NCBI GenBank assembly: GCA_032871835.1
Contig: CM065301.1
Span: 9,804,413-9,868,412, forward strand
Origin: Dipteronia dyeriana
Taxonomy: Eukaryota; Streptophyta; Magnoliopsida; Sapindales; Sapindaceae
Length of the DNA stretch: 64,000 nucleotides
Reading direction: 5' to 3'
Positions 47,193 through 60,790 of the stretch are shown here, piece after piece. Position numbers and translations under genes: made by a program. A model generated the notes under the pieces. The model was not told the DNA's origin, did not search any database, and saw only the letters and a program-made list of their open reading frames with translations. Position 1 is the first letter of the stretch; each line of letters begins with the position of its first letter.

Positions 47193-48840
47193 CCACTATA
47201 TATACATACCAGAATTCATCTTTACTCAAGTACAAAGACAATAACATACCAGAATCCATAATAAAGATGATAAATTTAGATTGGACAAACTCTTTTTCTT
47301 CTTTTAAGTAAAAACGAATGCAAAATGAATAGCTCATTGTAGTAAAAAAGTGCAAGGTCAGTCAAAGGAATAAATAAATTATGTTCCTCAGCGATAGCTT
47401 TTGTTAGATCAGTTTTTCTTTCAACTGTCACAAAAGAAATTCGTTACTTCTTTTGAATTAACCGTCGAGTACTTTTAATTCATTCATTATATTATAAGTT
47501 TAAGATACTCACCTTTGATGCAACTTCTTACAATTATATATAATCATCATATAACCTTGAAAAATAATTCTTTTCATAAAAAAAAAAACCTTAAAAAAGA
47601 ATCCATTTTTTACTACATCAAGGAATGCTTCCTCAAATCCTTTGTTGCCATCATAAATGGTATAATGAAAATCACTTTCAAATGGGTTGCACACTTGCAC
47701 TTACATTGCTTCCTATATATTTTTTCAAACAGTTAAATTATAAAACCATAAATAATTAACAATCATTAAACTCGAATTTGGCCGACCATATATACCACAA
47801 ATTGCACCCTCAATCTCCTACATTAATGGAGAACCCAATTAGTTTTTGTCTTTGTTTTCAAGTTGTGATATACAATTAATAGCAATCGGATATGTCTTGC
47901 ATGCTTCTTGTGGTTCATAAATCAATTATATATAATTTATAGTTAAAAATTCTCCAACTTTCTTTAAAATATTGGTTCTTACTTCTTATGTAAGAAAGGT
48001 TTTTCTTATAAAATGAAAATCACAAATGATTTTTTGTTCAAAAATATAGTTTTAACACATTTCAACAATTAATATCTAAGAATACATTTTTTAAAACTAT
48101 TGAATTCTATTTTTATTTAGCTCATACTATATAAATGATAACTCTCTATAGTCTAGACTGGACGGCCCTGAAAATTTTACAGAACTTTTGTTTTTTAACA
48201 TTATAAAACTAGTTTTATAATATTATAAAACAAATATCCTGAAATTACTCTTTTTTATAGCGGTACAAAAAATAATTAGAAGTCCTGATTTTTTTTTCAG
48301 AACCGTACCGACTAGAATACCACCCCTACTAAATAAAAGAGGTTAAAAATTAAATTATTCAACTGATATTGTACATTTTTTTTACTGATCTTTCTCAAAT
48401 ATATATGTAAATAAACTTAAATTATTATTCAAAAATTCCTTAGAAGCTTCCCAAAAGGTTTTCAAAATTCTACAAAACCCTACAATAGTTTGTAAAAATA
48501 AATTTCATTGTAGAGAAAGAGTGTTAAGCTTGTAATCACTTGTAACAACAGAATTGTGTTGTGAATGTTGCCAACCAGATGATAGTTGAAGCACCAGGCA
48601 GAGGCAAGCAGGCAGCCGCACCGCCAGAGGCCCAGAGATACGATAAAGTGGGGCTTCGTTATATATATATCATGGATGGTCCCACCAAAGATGCTCAATA
48701 TTCTAGTATTTTTATATGGATTTTTTTTTTGTATTAAAAAAAACAAATTAAATACAATATAATGAATATTTGGTGTTGGTAAAAGCGATCATGTAATGAT
48801 ATTTGTTGTCTGCTCCTTTATGTAAAATGTAAAATTCCTT
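47193..48840. other. Intergenic, no gene seen
   Basis: AT-rich DNA. The stretch 48490-48660 is less AT-rich (GCAGGCAGCCGCACCGCCAG) but has no convincing frame or repeat match. Confidence 0.35.
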
Positions 48841-49370
48841 GAGATTGTTGCTTTGGATCTATATTTTGATATATACATCGAGAGTGAGTGATAGAGAGAA
48901 GAAAAAAAAGTAGGTTATGTTATTTAATACGTAAATTTAAAACAATAATCAAAACACAGTAAAATAAAATAAAAACAATAAAGAGATATATATACGATAT
49001 TTTATACGGTTAGACGTAAACCTACGTACATAGAATGTACGACACTCAACTTCTACTATCACATTTGTGGTTTAGAATAGTGAAACACTCTCCCTCAATT
49101 CAGCTTTTACTTTTCTCTCTCAATCAAAAACCCAATTGTCTTCTAAATAAAATAGGAAACTTAACTCTTCAGAATAAACATTAAACTCATGCGTCGTCAA
49201 CAAGCGCAACAAGCTTCTCGAACAAGTTTCACAACCCAACAGATTATCGATCTCATATCATGTTATATACAGTACTGGTTAGTTTTGAAATCTATCAGAA
49301 CATGACGCTATCACACTTTATAACTTATACATAAAGATAAGACTTAAACACCTATCACGGATGTAAAGAG
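48841..49370. other. Possible LTR-retroelement remnant
   Basis: The stretch TTTATACGGTTAGACGTAAA CCTACGTACA (split here, 48999-49028) resembles the ACGTGGTTCGGNNTAAACCTACGTCC motif common in LTRs of plant retroelements. It lies in reverse context, and no partner LTR was found. A fragment is the most that can be claimed. Confidence 0.3.
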
Positions 49371-49379
49371 GAAGTGCAT

Positions 49380-49504
49380 GATCACCTTTTTTTTTTAAAA
49401 TACTACAATAAATTAAGATTTTCTTAGGAAAGGGGAATGACTCGAACCGACGACCTCATGACGTAGATATGAATGGTTTACCATCAGACCAGTCACACCT
49501 TGTC
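49380..49504 (-). mobile_element. tRNA-derived SINE, about 125 bp
   Basis: On the minus strand GGTGTGACTGGTCTGATGGT acts as an A-box-like start. GTCGTCGGTTCGAGTCATTCC includes a good B-box (GGTTCGAGTC). A 3' tail ending in a run of ten A (49388-49397 on the + strand as T/A) follows. AAGTGCAT at 49372-49379 and 49505-49512 could be an 8-bp TSD. The flank (TAGCTTAACTGGTTATGC on the minus strand) also looks tRNA-like, so the element may start farther upstream. Confidence 0.6.
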
Positions 49505-49512
49505 AAGTGCAT

Positions 49513-51516
49513 AACCAGTTAAGCTACGATTGAATGTGACTTGTCTTTTAATTATTCATTTATTATGATAATGATTGTAATTATTAGTATCATGCCATGT
49601 TCTATATATTATCATTATTATCATGACTATCATCATTATAATTATCTCATAACATCAACATGCCCCTTGACACTAACATATTTCACACTCAAAACATTTT
49701 AACCGTAATGTCAACGGTTAAAAGATTCGGTATAAATCTGAATGGATAGTTTAATGATTTAAAAAAAAATACTATGATGAAAAAGATAAATTCAAATTTT
49801 ATATAAAAAGTATTCCCACACACACATGTATATAAAGATAAAATGAGTTACAGATTATCTAGCATGTTATTTGAGGTACAATATTTGACTTAGTTGTATA
49901 TTAATATTATTGTGATTTATCCGATTCTTTGAAAGATAAGAAAGAAAAAGAAAAATGAGAGACTTGTCACATAATAAATTAAATAAAATTTAAAATTTGA
50001 TTAAATAATAATAGTTAAGAGTTGTTGATGGATTAATTCCTCTATATAGCGTACACAAACAAAGCCTTGATTCACTTAATGGCATGTTATTCTTAGTCCC
50101 GTAGCAATATAAAATAAGGTAATCAAGCTAACACATTTTTTTGAATTGTGTGTTTTTGTAATATGCTTGTAACATACATACTCATGATCATGTCAAATTA
50201 ATTAGTGGCAATACATGCCAATAAGGAATGTATATATAAGTGTCACAAGTTTGAGGCAGCTGCCCAACTCGTGTAATTCATGATCTAAGCATGTAACATG
50301 TTATTAAGGTTGACCAAACAACTTCAACATGTTTATATGCAGTAACACTTCTGACCTTGTGATATTAGTCGATGTTGTCGAAATCAATAGAAGTAGGCGT
50401 TCTTAGTTGAATCAACCATTTAGAATATGGAATATGTATAAAAGTGAAAATATTTTTGGTATTAGAACTAAATCAATTAAGAAATTTTAACTTAAATCCT
50501 ATTTGGATAAGGTTAAATAGTATAATTACCATCGGATTATACCAACGACTATGGAATATATCGTGTAGTTTTTCCCCATGTGAGGGAAAATAAGAAAAGG
50601 TAATAGGGGTTCGAATGAATAATGATGCTTAAAATGGGAGTTTGGTAATGAGTAATTTTGGGGTAGGGCATATAATATGCAGGTTAATATGAAAAAAAAA
50701 AAGAAGTTAAAAACATGATTCCAAATTTAATGAGACATATATTAATTTGTTGTTTTGATGGGACATAAAGCCATATTATTCCATTTGAATTTTGGGTTTC
50801 TCGTAGTCTCCTTTTTCCAAAGTTAATTAAAAAAATAAACATCACTATTACTTAATTACTCCTAGTACTAACCTTAATTAATTTACTTGTTAATATTCAT
50901 TCTAAATCGACCAATCAACCACTAACTAGAATTACTTTATTTTGGGATTGTTGTTTGTTTCTGCTTGACAGTTGTTACTCACCGTACACGTGCCCATTCT
51001 ATAAATGGGGATTTGGCATTTCTTGGTGTGTTAAATAATCTAAATCAAACTTATTATTGAGGTTAAATATCATTCATCATCTTTCATTCTTTCTTAATAT
51101 TTCGTAAATATATGCTAATTTTGTTTTTTCTCTTGTCCACAAACACTTTGTACTTTTATGATACAATATTTCAAGAAATTTTCTAACATTTTCAGAATGG
51201 TCCTAAATTTCTAATGAATTTTTAAAATATATAATTTTTTTATGGACAATAAAACCATCTAATTGCATATGCATATAATTAAATGATTATGTCAATGTGT
51301 CCTAATGTTATATGGTTGTAATTTTTTTTTACACTATGTAATGTTACATAACTAGTAATGTAATATTATATAATCATTTAACGTATGCTCTTAAGACATA
51401 ATTTAACCTGATCCATAAATAAATAGGTTTTGTTGGTTTCAGAATTCATCACAAACGTTAACATAGAAGAAAGGAGGATATTTGAAAAGTTTTAGTATAT
51501 TTTAAATATTTAGAGA
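49513..51516. other. Intergenic, no gene seen
   Basis: AT-rich. A promoter-like stretch at 50980-51015 has ACACGTGC (G-box type) 15 bp before CTATAAATGGGG, but no coding sequence or evident foldback follows. Nothing else was recognised. Confidence 0.4.
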
Positions 51517-52435
51517 TGTTGGATATGGCTTGAATTTCCAATGGTTACCAAAATGGATTCAACCAATACGGAGACTTTTTAGAGACGTGAGATACGTTTG
51601 GAAGTAGAAGATTGTGTTTGAGGGAGGCTTGAAAACTGAAAAAACGAATTCTAGTAGGAACTGCGGCTTGGACCGTGCGGTGCACAAATCGCGACATAGG
51701 GAGCGGTCGAACTCCTGTGAGATTACGCGACGTAGACTGCGGCAGAGGCAATTGCACCAACCGTGGTATTATGAGCGGTGGTTGACATCGATGATCCGTT
51801 GTGTTGTGCGCAGGTGGCCAACCGCGACCTAAACCGCGGTAATGATAGATTTTAATGATAGATTTTGCCCAAAATTGGGATATTGCGCGAAAATAGAAAA
51901 AATGTTTTCTTCTTGAAGTTTTGTGCTAATCAGAAAAGGAAAGAGTTTATCTTCCTGAAGAATAGGAAAGTCATGTACTTAATAGAAAACGATTTCTTTT
52001 AAACAAGAAGACTTGTCATAAATAGGAAATAATATTTATGTGGAACAAATAATTCTTGTACGTTTAGGAGTAGAGTCTCATTTTTATCTTATACTCTCTG
52101 TAATTCATATAAATAGACCATAACAGTTAGGCTATTAGATGTGTTGGAGCAAATTAACAAATCTAGAGAGATCTCAAGAGAGCATTGGGTGTAATTGAGT
52201 TTGAGATATTTTAGAGAGAATCTTAAGAGCGTGGTTGTAAAAATTTACTACACGGTAGAATTTTCTTCTGTCGTCCTGACGACCGTGGTTTTTTTCGATT
52301 TGGATTTCCACGTAAAATCGTTGTGTTGTATGTGATTGGATTTATCTCTTTTCATCTTAATTCTTTTGTTTTGCTATTGTTTATTTGTGTTCTATTCGGC
52401 AACGCTTCCACGTAGTGACGATATATCCACTAACA
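51517..52435 (+). mobile_element. Solo LTR related to the 42208 element
   Basis: TGTTGGATATGGC to ATCCACTAACA, flanked by perfect 5-bp repeats AGAGA (51512-51516, 52436-52440). It shares TTTTTAGAGACGTGAGATAC/CGTTTGGAAG, AAGAAGACTTGTCATAAA, AATATTTATGTGGAACAA and TCGTCCTGACGACCGTGG with the LTRs at 42208 and 43956. It has no interior, as expected after LTR-LTR recombination. A CG-rich stretch at about 51655-51840 is much richer in CG than the equivalent region of those LTRs. Confidence 0.88.
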
Positions 52436-55239
52436 AGAGAAACTAACAAATTAATTACAAAATTATTGAAGCTACTCAAATTTCAACTAAAACACATACA
52501 CAAATGGAAATATGGAATGAAATGAACCAATAATAATAATAATAAATAAATAAATAACATTTGTTACAGCAAGAGAGAGAGTCATGAGTTAGTCAAATGG
52601 AAGGGTAGTCCCTTCTAACAAGGAGGACTTTATTGTTGAAAATGGAGACCATGTCCATGTCTATGTCCATCACCTTTCTTTGGGTAAATACTGGAGGCAG
52701 AGTTTGGTTACCAGCTCCTTTTTCTGACCAATAATATTAAAAACCTCACACTAGCTTGACTCTCTTATATATATAACACTATCAACATTTTGGTTTTATC
52801 AGGCCATGTATGAATTGTAATGCCACATGCAAACATTCCACAAGTCAACAAAATGAGATGTTAATGTGTATGATCCATATTTTTCCATCAATTTTTTTCT
52901 TGGTTTGTCAAAGAAAACATGCTGATGATGATTTGTTTCCCTAAATATACCACATTGCCTTTTCATGATGTAAGAAATGGGATGTGGTGAATGTATTATG
53001 AGATAAGCTTTTTATTGACCCGAGTTTAAGTTTGGATAAGTATTTGGTTTCAATGATACAAATTTCAAGGTTTATATATAAATTTAGAAAATTACTGACA
53101 TGAGCTAAACATACTCTCAGAAAAAGATTCATTAGGTGCTCTCTCAACCACCCTCACTATTATATACAGTTAAATGTCTGTGTGCTTTCTCATGTTCCCA
53201 CCTTTGATTTATCTTCTCCTTTTCATAGTGTTTTGCATCTAATAGTTGCATCTTCACATGCAGCTTGGTCTTAGTGACTCATCAATTCTTTAGATGCTCA
53301 ACTCGGTGTTTTTCCTATTGGCACGATATCGGGTTTTGTATTTATCTTAACTCTTGACACATGTTTCATCAACTTAGATCGAATTTACGCATATCTATGT
53401 TTCTTTGCCAAGCAACACTTAAATGTTTTTTAAACTTGACACATGTATTATCGGCTCATATTTTGGACTTTTGCATTTGATTTGTAGTTAAGTAGAATTG
53501 GTTTTTATCTTATCTAATCCAATCTTATAAGATGTGTAACATACATATTGTTTCATCGGATCAGCTTTTAGCCGACTTAATCTATGGGATATATAACATA
53601 TATATAATTTCATCAAACCGGTTTTTGGGTGTGTAATATATATATATATATATATCTTTTTATAAATTAAAACATAAAACGAACTGTCCTCTTTATTTAT
53701 ACACCACACTTTAAAAATTTATAATAAAACTTACAACATCATTTAAATAAAATTTTAGATAGTATATCATTACACGTGTGTGTATATATATATATTAAAC
53801 TCAACCATTGATATATATTATTTGTTTATTTGCATTGATTGAATGAGCATTTCAAAATTCAGTAGAGTTCGGTTAAAATAAAAAAAAAATACTAAAACTG
53901 ATTTTTCTACTCCTGTTTTTTTAAAGGAATTTTTCTACTCTCAAAAAAGATGAGTTTTCAAAGTTTATTTGTTCAAGTCAAAAAAAGTTTTTATAGCTTT
54001 TATGCACCATAATCTATTATAATACCATTTTTTAAAAATATATTTTTATAAACATTGTTCTGTAGGATCATTTGGCATATTAGCATACCAATCTGCCGAA
54101 TAAAACAGATTAGTGTAAGAATTTATTCCACAATACAAACAAACAGAAAATATGAAAGTGCAGGGAGACCAACTTCCTAGATTATTCAATGAAGAGCCTT
54201 AATTTTTAAAACCAAGATAACAAAAATTCTCTCGATTTTCCAACAAAAAGTTAAACAATCCTACCTAATTAATATTATTAACTTTAATTTACTTTGATAT
54301 AATATGACTCATATAACATTACAATATTATTAAAAAAAACACAATAAATTTTCAAGATTCTTGGACAACAACTGCTCAGACACAATAACCTCAAGTTTGT
54401 TTAATATTTAACTCTTAATTGCAGCTCAATTAGAAGGAAAGTCAAATGTTTTTAGCAAATAGTCACATTTGCCAGAATTTTTAATAAATAATTTTATATA
54501 TTCTTCACGAGGAAATATCTCAAATAATAAATAACAATATTGTAACTTGAAGCATTGCATGGTAAAAAAAAAAACTTTAGGGAATTTTACTTATATAGTT
54601 ATATTAAACATTTATACCTTATATTCTCACAAATTATATGAAAAATATTTTTAAAAAACAAAATAGAAAGGAAAATAAATGTATTTTAATTTTAGTCAAA
54701 AAAAGAAAATTTAGTTCTGATTTATTGATGACTGATGAGGCAGCCCACGTGCAACGAAATCCTTCTCTCTATTTGTATTTGAATGGGAAATTTCACCATG
54801 TCGAAAATTCTTATGTAAAACAGTGGTTTCTAATTATTATGAATTATATATGATTATCTTTTGTTAATTTGGTTGAAAAATATATTAGAGTTAAATAGTA
54901 TGGTAAATGTTATTATCAAACTTTTGTTTTTATTTTGAATACGCTAATAATATTGAAACCTAATAGTTTTATCTTATTCTCACAACCATATGATTGGTGG
55001 AAAGATTATTTTCCAATATTCAATCGTCTTACAAAAATTAGAACCTTCCATGTTCTTAAATTATCAATTATGTTTAAAGAAAAAAAATGCTTAAAAAAGA
55101 AGTGAGATGAGACTCTTGAACCATCGTTAAAGGAGAAAATTTACGGAATTAATTCAAATCCTTAATTTGAAATATTTTATAACATATTAAACATTTTTGG
55201 GTCGGGAATAGTTATATTAATTTATATATATAATGAGTG
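52436..55239. other. Intergenic, no gene confirmed
   Basis: AT-rich DNA with (TA)n tracts (53636-53655, 53784-53794). On the minus strand 52750-52598 a short reading (RKVMDIDMDMVSIFNNKVL) is open but too short and unsupported to call. No other gene was recognised. Confidence 0.35.
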
Positions 55240-55625
55240 AGTCTCTCATGTGAAATTCTTTATTTTAATTTCGGTGAGAATTTTGATGAAATCACATCGA
55301 CTTTTATAAATTTTGATTTAATTTTTTTTTGTGGATGATAAGTTTAATGAAATCTATTTATGAATAAAATTTGAAAAAATTTCAAACAGAACTACTTATC
55401 CAGATTTTCTTAAACATGATAGTATCAGAAAAATAAACGAAATATAGGAATTTTTTTAAAAAAATAGTTATAGTACTTGAAAAATTCTCAAATTTTATTC
55501 ATAAGTAAATTTCAATGAACTTATCATCCACACAAAATTTCAACAAAATTCATAAAAATGGATGTGATTTTATCAAGGTCCTTACCTAAATAAAAAAAAA
55601 AAAATCCATTATAAGAGACCTACCC
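55240..55625. repeat. Foldback hairpin unit, dispersed copy
   Basis: Left arm GGTGAGAATTTTGATGAAAT CACATC and right arm GATGTGATTTTATCAAGGTC are inverted. GTGGATGATAAGTTTAATGA pairs with TTCAATGAACTTATCATCCA. It is the same family as the three units at 45943-47030. The outer ends GTCTCTCATG and ATAAGAGACC suggest the termini. Confidence 0.75.
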
Positions 55626-55644
55626 ATATATAATATATGAAAAT

Positions 55645-55722
55645 AAGAAGTTGACTCATTGGTAATCCTCTAACAACTACATCCAATAGGTCTTGGGTTT
55701 AAGCCATAATTTTTCCCCCAAT
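55645..55722 (+). mobile_element. SINE-like tRNA-derived sequence
   Basis: GTTGACTCATTGGTAATCC resembles an A-box, and GGTCTTGGGTTTAAGCC a B-box 40 bp later. No tail or TSD could be fixed. Confidence 0.4.
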
Positions 55723-57506
55723 TCTGAAATATTATAATAATTACAATTAAAAACTTAAATATAATATCTAATATATTTATTGCAACATCTAATCATTTAA
55801 TTCCATAAACTTAGCTAATTAAGTCAAAGATTAAGTTAATAAACCCATAATTTATTATTAGATAACATCTTCTTTATTTCCATTATTTTAATAACCATGA
55901 GAAACTTTAATAAAAGCTCAAAGTAGATTTAGATGAAGAGAGATTTTTGTCTTACAAAATTCTAACTTTCAATCTTTGTGCCCTGTATTATCACGCTTGC
56001 AAATGTATCCGAATGGGTTTCAATATATAACAGGGTACCTGATATTATATTCACCATTGATGAATACTGCTTTTCAAAAATAAAAATGAAAATGAAAATG
56101 AAAACAATGTTTTTAGTTTCAGTTTTGAATTCTGAAAACGTGTCTGATAGCATATACTGAAAGTTGTATTTTGAAAATGAAAACGGAAAAAACGCGTCTG
56201 GTAGGTTAACCGAAAACTATCAAAAAATGAAATATCAATTTTGGTATTTTATTTAATATTATTACAACTATAAACAAATTGATTAAATAATTAACAAATA
56301 TAACTTTTGTGTTATAATTTTTAAATTGATCAAAAGTAACACATAGAAAATTAATTCAAAAAAACATATCAAAAAATGAATTAATCAAAACTAAACTTTT
56401 AAATTATAAACAAATAATTATAATATATATATATTAAAAAAAATTAACTATAATATATATATATATATTATAATATAAGCGCCATAAATTTAAGGCTTTA
56501 TTCAAGAATATACATGTTCAATAAATTGATTGTTTTTATCCAAGATAATTTATTTTTGGACAATAATGCCCTTAGTGGAATGTAATATGTCACATTATTT
56601 GTTGGTTTTTTAAAATTGAAAAGAAATTAAAATTAAAATTAAAATAAAAGAAAAGCAAGTCAAATAAGCTTATCTTGATTACAGAGAGAGAGATACATGG
56701 TTTTAGAGAGAGAGAGCGCAGCTGGGTTTCAAATCGTTTTTTTAGAGAGAAATGGGTGTTTCGAAGGCAAACGAAGAAGAGACAATGACGAAGAACAAAG
56801 ACAATGAGACGAAGAGAAACAAAAGGGGTTTTGAAAGGGGTTTCCGGTTGAAGACGAAGTGTTAGTCAAATTTGTTTCTTTTGGAGTGAGATAGAAAAAA
56901 TGTATGTTCTTGAATCAATTAGGGTGTTGTTGTTGTAATTTAAATACGATTTTTTTTATTTTTCTGGCTTGGTCATTGAATCAAATTTAATGGTATATTC
57001 TTGAATCAATTGGTTTGTTAAGTTAGGGTTTTGATTTGTCGATTGGTTGCATCAGTTAGGGCATATATTTTTTTTAAACATTACATAAAATTGAGGAATT
57101 TCTGTAAAGGTTTTGCTATTAATGATTTTTATTTTGCTTAATTATATTGTGTTTTTGTTTTTATCCACCAAGAATCACCCATTGATAATAGAATCAGCCT
57201 ATGATAATAAAAATTAAAGATGGGAACAGTAAGAAGATGATAAGAATCTAGATACAGATTGAGACTCGTATCCATAAAAAAAATTAAATAAGAGATGAGA
57301 TAAAAAAAAATACAAATTTATGTTATTATGTGGTGTGCACATTTAGCATGGGAATTGCAGCTTACAATTGTACTAAAATATTGACTAGGAGATATATAAG
57401 TATATGCAGATATAGATTGATTGATTTTCTAGGTTGAGAAGTGGTTTGTTGTGATGATCAAAGATGTGTTCAAACTATAAAATTGCATATGGTATTGAAT
57501 GCAGAT

Positions 57507-57845
57507 GGATATTAATAGAAATGATGACCTATAATAGTATTTGGTATACCCGAGAGATACATGGTCATATAACATAACGATAAACACTTACTGCAAACAT
57601 AAATGTATATGCGAGATTGAAAAAGTGTTGCGTAATTGCGGTGAGTTAGACGACTTCAGGAGTAGCTGTTTTGGGACATTATTTAGATATGCTAGAACAA
57701 GGTTATTTTCATGCCCAGTACATACACAATTTGTTTGTAAGACAGATCACACCTCCTGGTGTTAGCACAAACTAAGGTTAGACTTGGTTCTAGGGAGTTT
57801 TATTTGTGTATCGGTCTAAAGTTTGGTGAGCTAACATATATTTTT
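57507..57845 (+). pseudogene. DUF1985-like fragment (Ulp1-associated), copy 1
   Basis: Readable blocks across frames: RDTWSYNITINTYCKHKCIC, EIEKVLRNCGELDDF, then FGHYLDMLEQGYFHAQYIHN in another frame, RQITPPGVST, and REFYLCIGLKFGEL in part. The pattern fits the DUF1985 domain that precedes Ulp1-type cysteine proteases in plant transposon-borne genes. No protease core was seen. Frames change twice, so it is a relic. Confidence 0.6.
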
Positions 57846-59269
57846 TTTAGGAATATCAGGCGGTTACACTTAGTTTTCACTTTAAATATTTAGGTGGATT
57901 GCATTTGTTGGTGGACAACGTTATCGATGCAATATAATGTACATCCATAACATGGGGATAGAAACATGCGTAACACAAGCATTTTTTAGAACGTTGGAGG
58001 ACCTTAAAGATGGTTATCAAATGAACATGTAGATGCATAAATTAATCTATTGTACAAGCGAAAAAATGATCCTTATGAGAGAACATTTTTTCAAATATGT
58101 TGATGTTCTTGATTGCAATTTCTTTATAATTATTACTATTTCTTTGTCATTTTGGAATTACAAATTATGAATGTTTGACTTGTTTTTAACACCTTTGTTT
58201 TTTCACTTCAGGATGCTCTTAGTAAATATTGGGCCCAAATTCAGCTGGATATCCGTCAATAGTTGCCAAGTATTTTCTACCCGACTATTTTGAGGTTCCT
58301 CTATATTAGATTTCATATGCAATCAGTGAGAAATCCCTTTAGGGAACACATTGGGCTAATGTTGAATTGGTTAGTTACTTGGATTATTCAATTTAATATT
58401 TCTTCCATTTGTCAATGATTTGAATATGAATTTGTGAATAAGTCTATTAGATTGTCTCCACTTCAATTTCTACAGTAGGATAACGAAATCATCTTTGGCA
58501 TTTTTCTCTACTGATTTGAATTAGGTTTGTGTGTATTCCAATGGGTGTTAATTTGATTTGTCTTGAGTCATTAATTTCTTCTATTGATTTGATTTTGTAT
58601 TCCAATGGCTAGGTTTAGATGAGTTTGTGTGATTTGATTTTATTATATTCATTCTTTTGAGTGGTTTGGGGAAGACTAATGTGTATTCCAACGATGAAAG
58701 ATGTGTGATTTGATATTATCAAAATCTTTTTTTTTTTTGAGTGATTTGGGGAAAACAAATGTGTAATCGATGAAGGATGTGGTATTGATTCGAGTATATT
58801 GTTTATAAATTTATCGTGCAATGTAACATATATTATATCGTGTAATGTATTGGATATTACAACGTGTATTGTATTGTATATGACATCGTGTAATCATTTT
58901 GAAAATAGTTTTTACCAGTCTATTGTAAATTGTTTGAATGTAGATTGTGAACTAGCCTTTTTGCAAAGAGGATTTGGATTTTAATTTCCACTTGACTGAT
59001 TAATTAATTATAATGAATGTTAACGTTAAGTTTGATTTATTTGTACCATTAACGTAATCCCCATTGAAAATTAACTATTATACAATAAAACATGTGTTCG
59101 ATTCCTCTTGTTGGGTTATCTATAGCTTTAAGTTTACAAACGAAAAGAAACTTTACTTGTTGGTTTTATGATTAAACATTGAGTATCAGTTGAATCACAA
59201 AAACTGAAAAGAATATTATTGTATATATGTTGAACAATTATCATGGTGTTAATGTACAATTTGTTTGAA

Positions 59270-59500
59270 TGCAGATGGTTATCACTGAAGAAGAAGATCT
59301 TGATCAGTATTTGATATACTTAAGAGATACATGGGTATATAACATAACGATAAACACTCGTTGCAAATATAAGTTCATACGTTAGATTGAAAGTGTGTTG
59401 GACGATTGCGGTCAGTTGGATGACTTCAGAGACAACTGTTTTGGTCATTATTTGGATATGCCTAAAGAGAGTTATTTTAATTGTCTCTTAAAGGCTCATT
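59270..59500 (+). pseudogene. DUF1985-like fragment, copy 2
   Basis: Homologous to the fragment at 57507 at both DNA and protein level (DTWVYNITINTRCKYKFIR, stop, IESVLDDCGQLDDFRDNCFG, HYLDMP). It keeps only the first half of the block. The upstream TGAATGCAGATGG is shared as well, so this is a segmental duplication inside the element. Confidence 0.6.
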
Positions 59501-59889
59501 GAGAGCCAAGAACAAATCTAAAGTTAAAAGCAGCGGTTGTCAATAAGTTATCAATAATCGTGTAATGGTTACTACATTTCATCGTGTAATGTTTTCTAAT
59601 TTTCACCGTATATTGTTTCCTAATTTTCACCGTGTAATCTTTCCTATACCTAGTACCTGGTATACTGCCACAATGTATTTGGTACATGATACATGAATTT
59701 ACAGTAATAAATAATTTAATATAATTGAACATAATAAAACAATAACAAAACAGTAATAATAAAACATAAATTTAAGTTCAAATACATGATCTGAAATCTA
59801 AAATAATTAAATTCAACTACAAGTTCTGAAATCAATCAGTAGAAAAGGTTTAAACATCAACAACATCTTTATCATGCCACAAATCTCTT

Positions 59890-60790
59890 GTACTAGTCAG
59901 CATGTGGGGGCATGTTCGTTTGTTATGGCCTTGACCGCCACAACCACCACATTTACATTGTTTACGTGTTTGAGTAGGCTGAGTCTCGGTTGTATTTGAC
60001 GTTGTAAATCCGAGGGGAGTTGGACAATTTTATCGATTATGGCCAGCTTGTTTGCACCACGAACATGTTCTAGATTTCTTTCCACGATATTCTCCGGTTG
60101 ATGGAATCCTAGTCTTATTTGGTCGGCCAGCCTGCGATAGGCATGGAGGAGCTTTCACAACTATTGAGCTGATTTCTTTAGCAACAACCCATTTGTTTTT
60201 ATGCCCCGACTGGTCTAATAACTCTAGAATATGCTTCAGTAAAACTGGATTTCTTATAGTAATCTGAGCAAAATCGATGAATGGTTTTTTACAAGCACTT
60301 AAAGCAGCCAATGCATGTTTACATGGCAACAAATCGATTTGGAATTCTCGACAAATACATGTCGTCTCAATAAGGTTTACTAGGTCGTCCTTATCACCAT
60401 CCTTAACCAAGAATTCATTCCCATCGATTGGACGTACCGTAAACATAGTAGAATCTTCGTTACGTTAATCTAACAAAGTTGTTGCCCATGTTGTCAATTT
60501 TGAGCGCAAAGTGCCTGCATGATTCCGACGATCGTGAAACCATTTTTGCATCATATCCCGAATGAACTCGATCAAAACAGCCACAAGCATCTGACGTGCA
60601 TGTCGTATACATGAGTTTAAGCGTTCTGCGATGTTTGATGTCAATATCATGTATCTTCGTACCGGAGAGTAAGCATAACAACCATTAATTCAATGTTGCA
60701 AGTAGATGAATCAATCCTCAAAATATCTTCTACTGTATTCATTAAGCCATCGTATGTTAAATCACGAGTTACAAATACCATTTATGAATC
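59890..60790 (-). pseudogene. MURA-type transposase remnant, internally deleted
   Basis: On the minus strand MVFVTRDLTYDGLMNTVEDI (from about 60783) resembles the N-terminal region of MuDR transposases. It is followed almost at once, in a shifted frame, by YSPVRRYMILTSNIAERLNS and ALIEFIRDMMQKWF, which belong to the far end of the catalytic region. The SWIM finger follows (TCICREFQIDLLPCKHALAA; C-C...C-H) and a CCHC-type knuckle (CSWCKQAGHNR). The DDE core between them is missing, so the protein cannot be active. Confidence 0.85.

Noticed and set aside
52598..52750. Minus-strand short reading RKVMDIDMDMVSIFNNKVL that recalls secreted peptide hormone precursors
   Set aside because: No signal peptide, no recognisable C-terminal hormone motif and no start codon in good context; kept out of the gene list.
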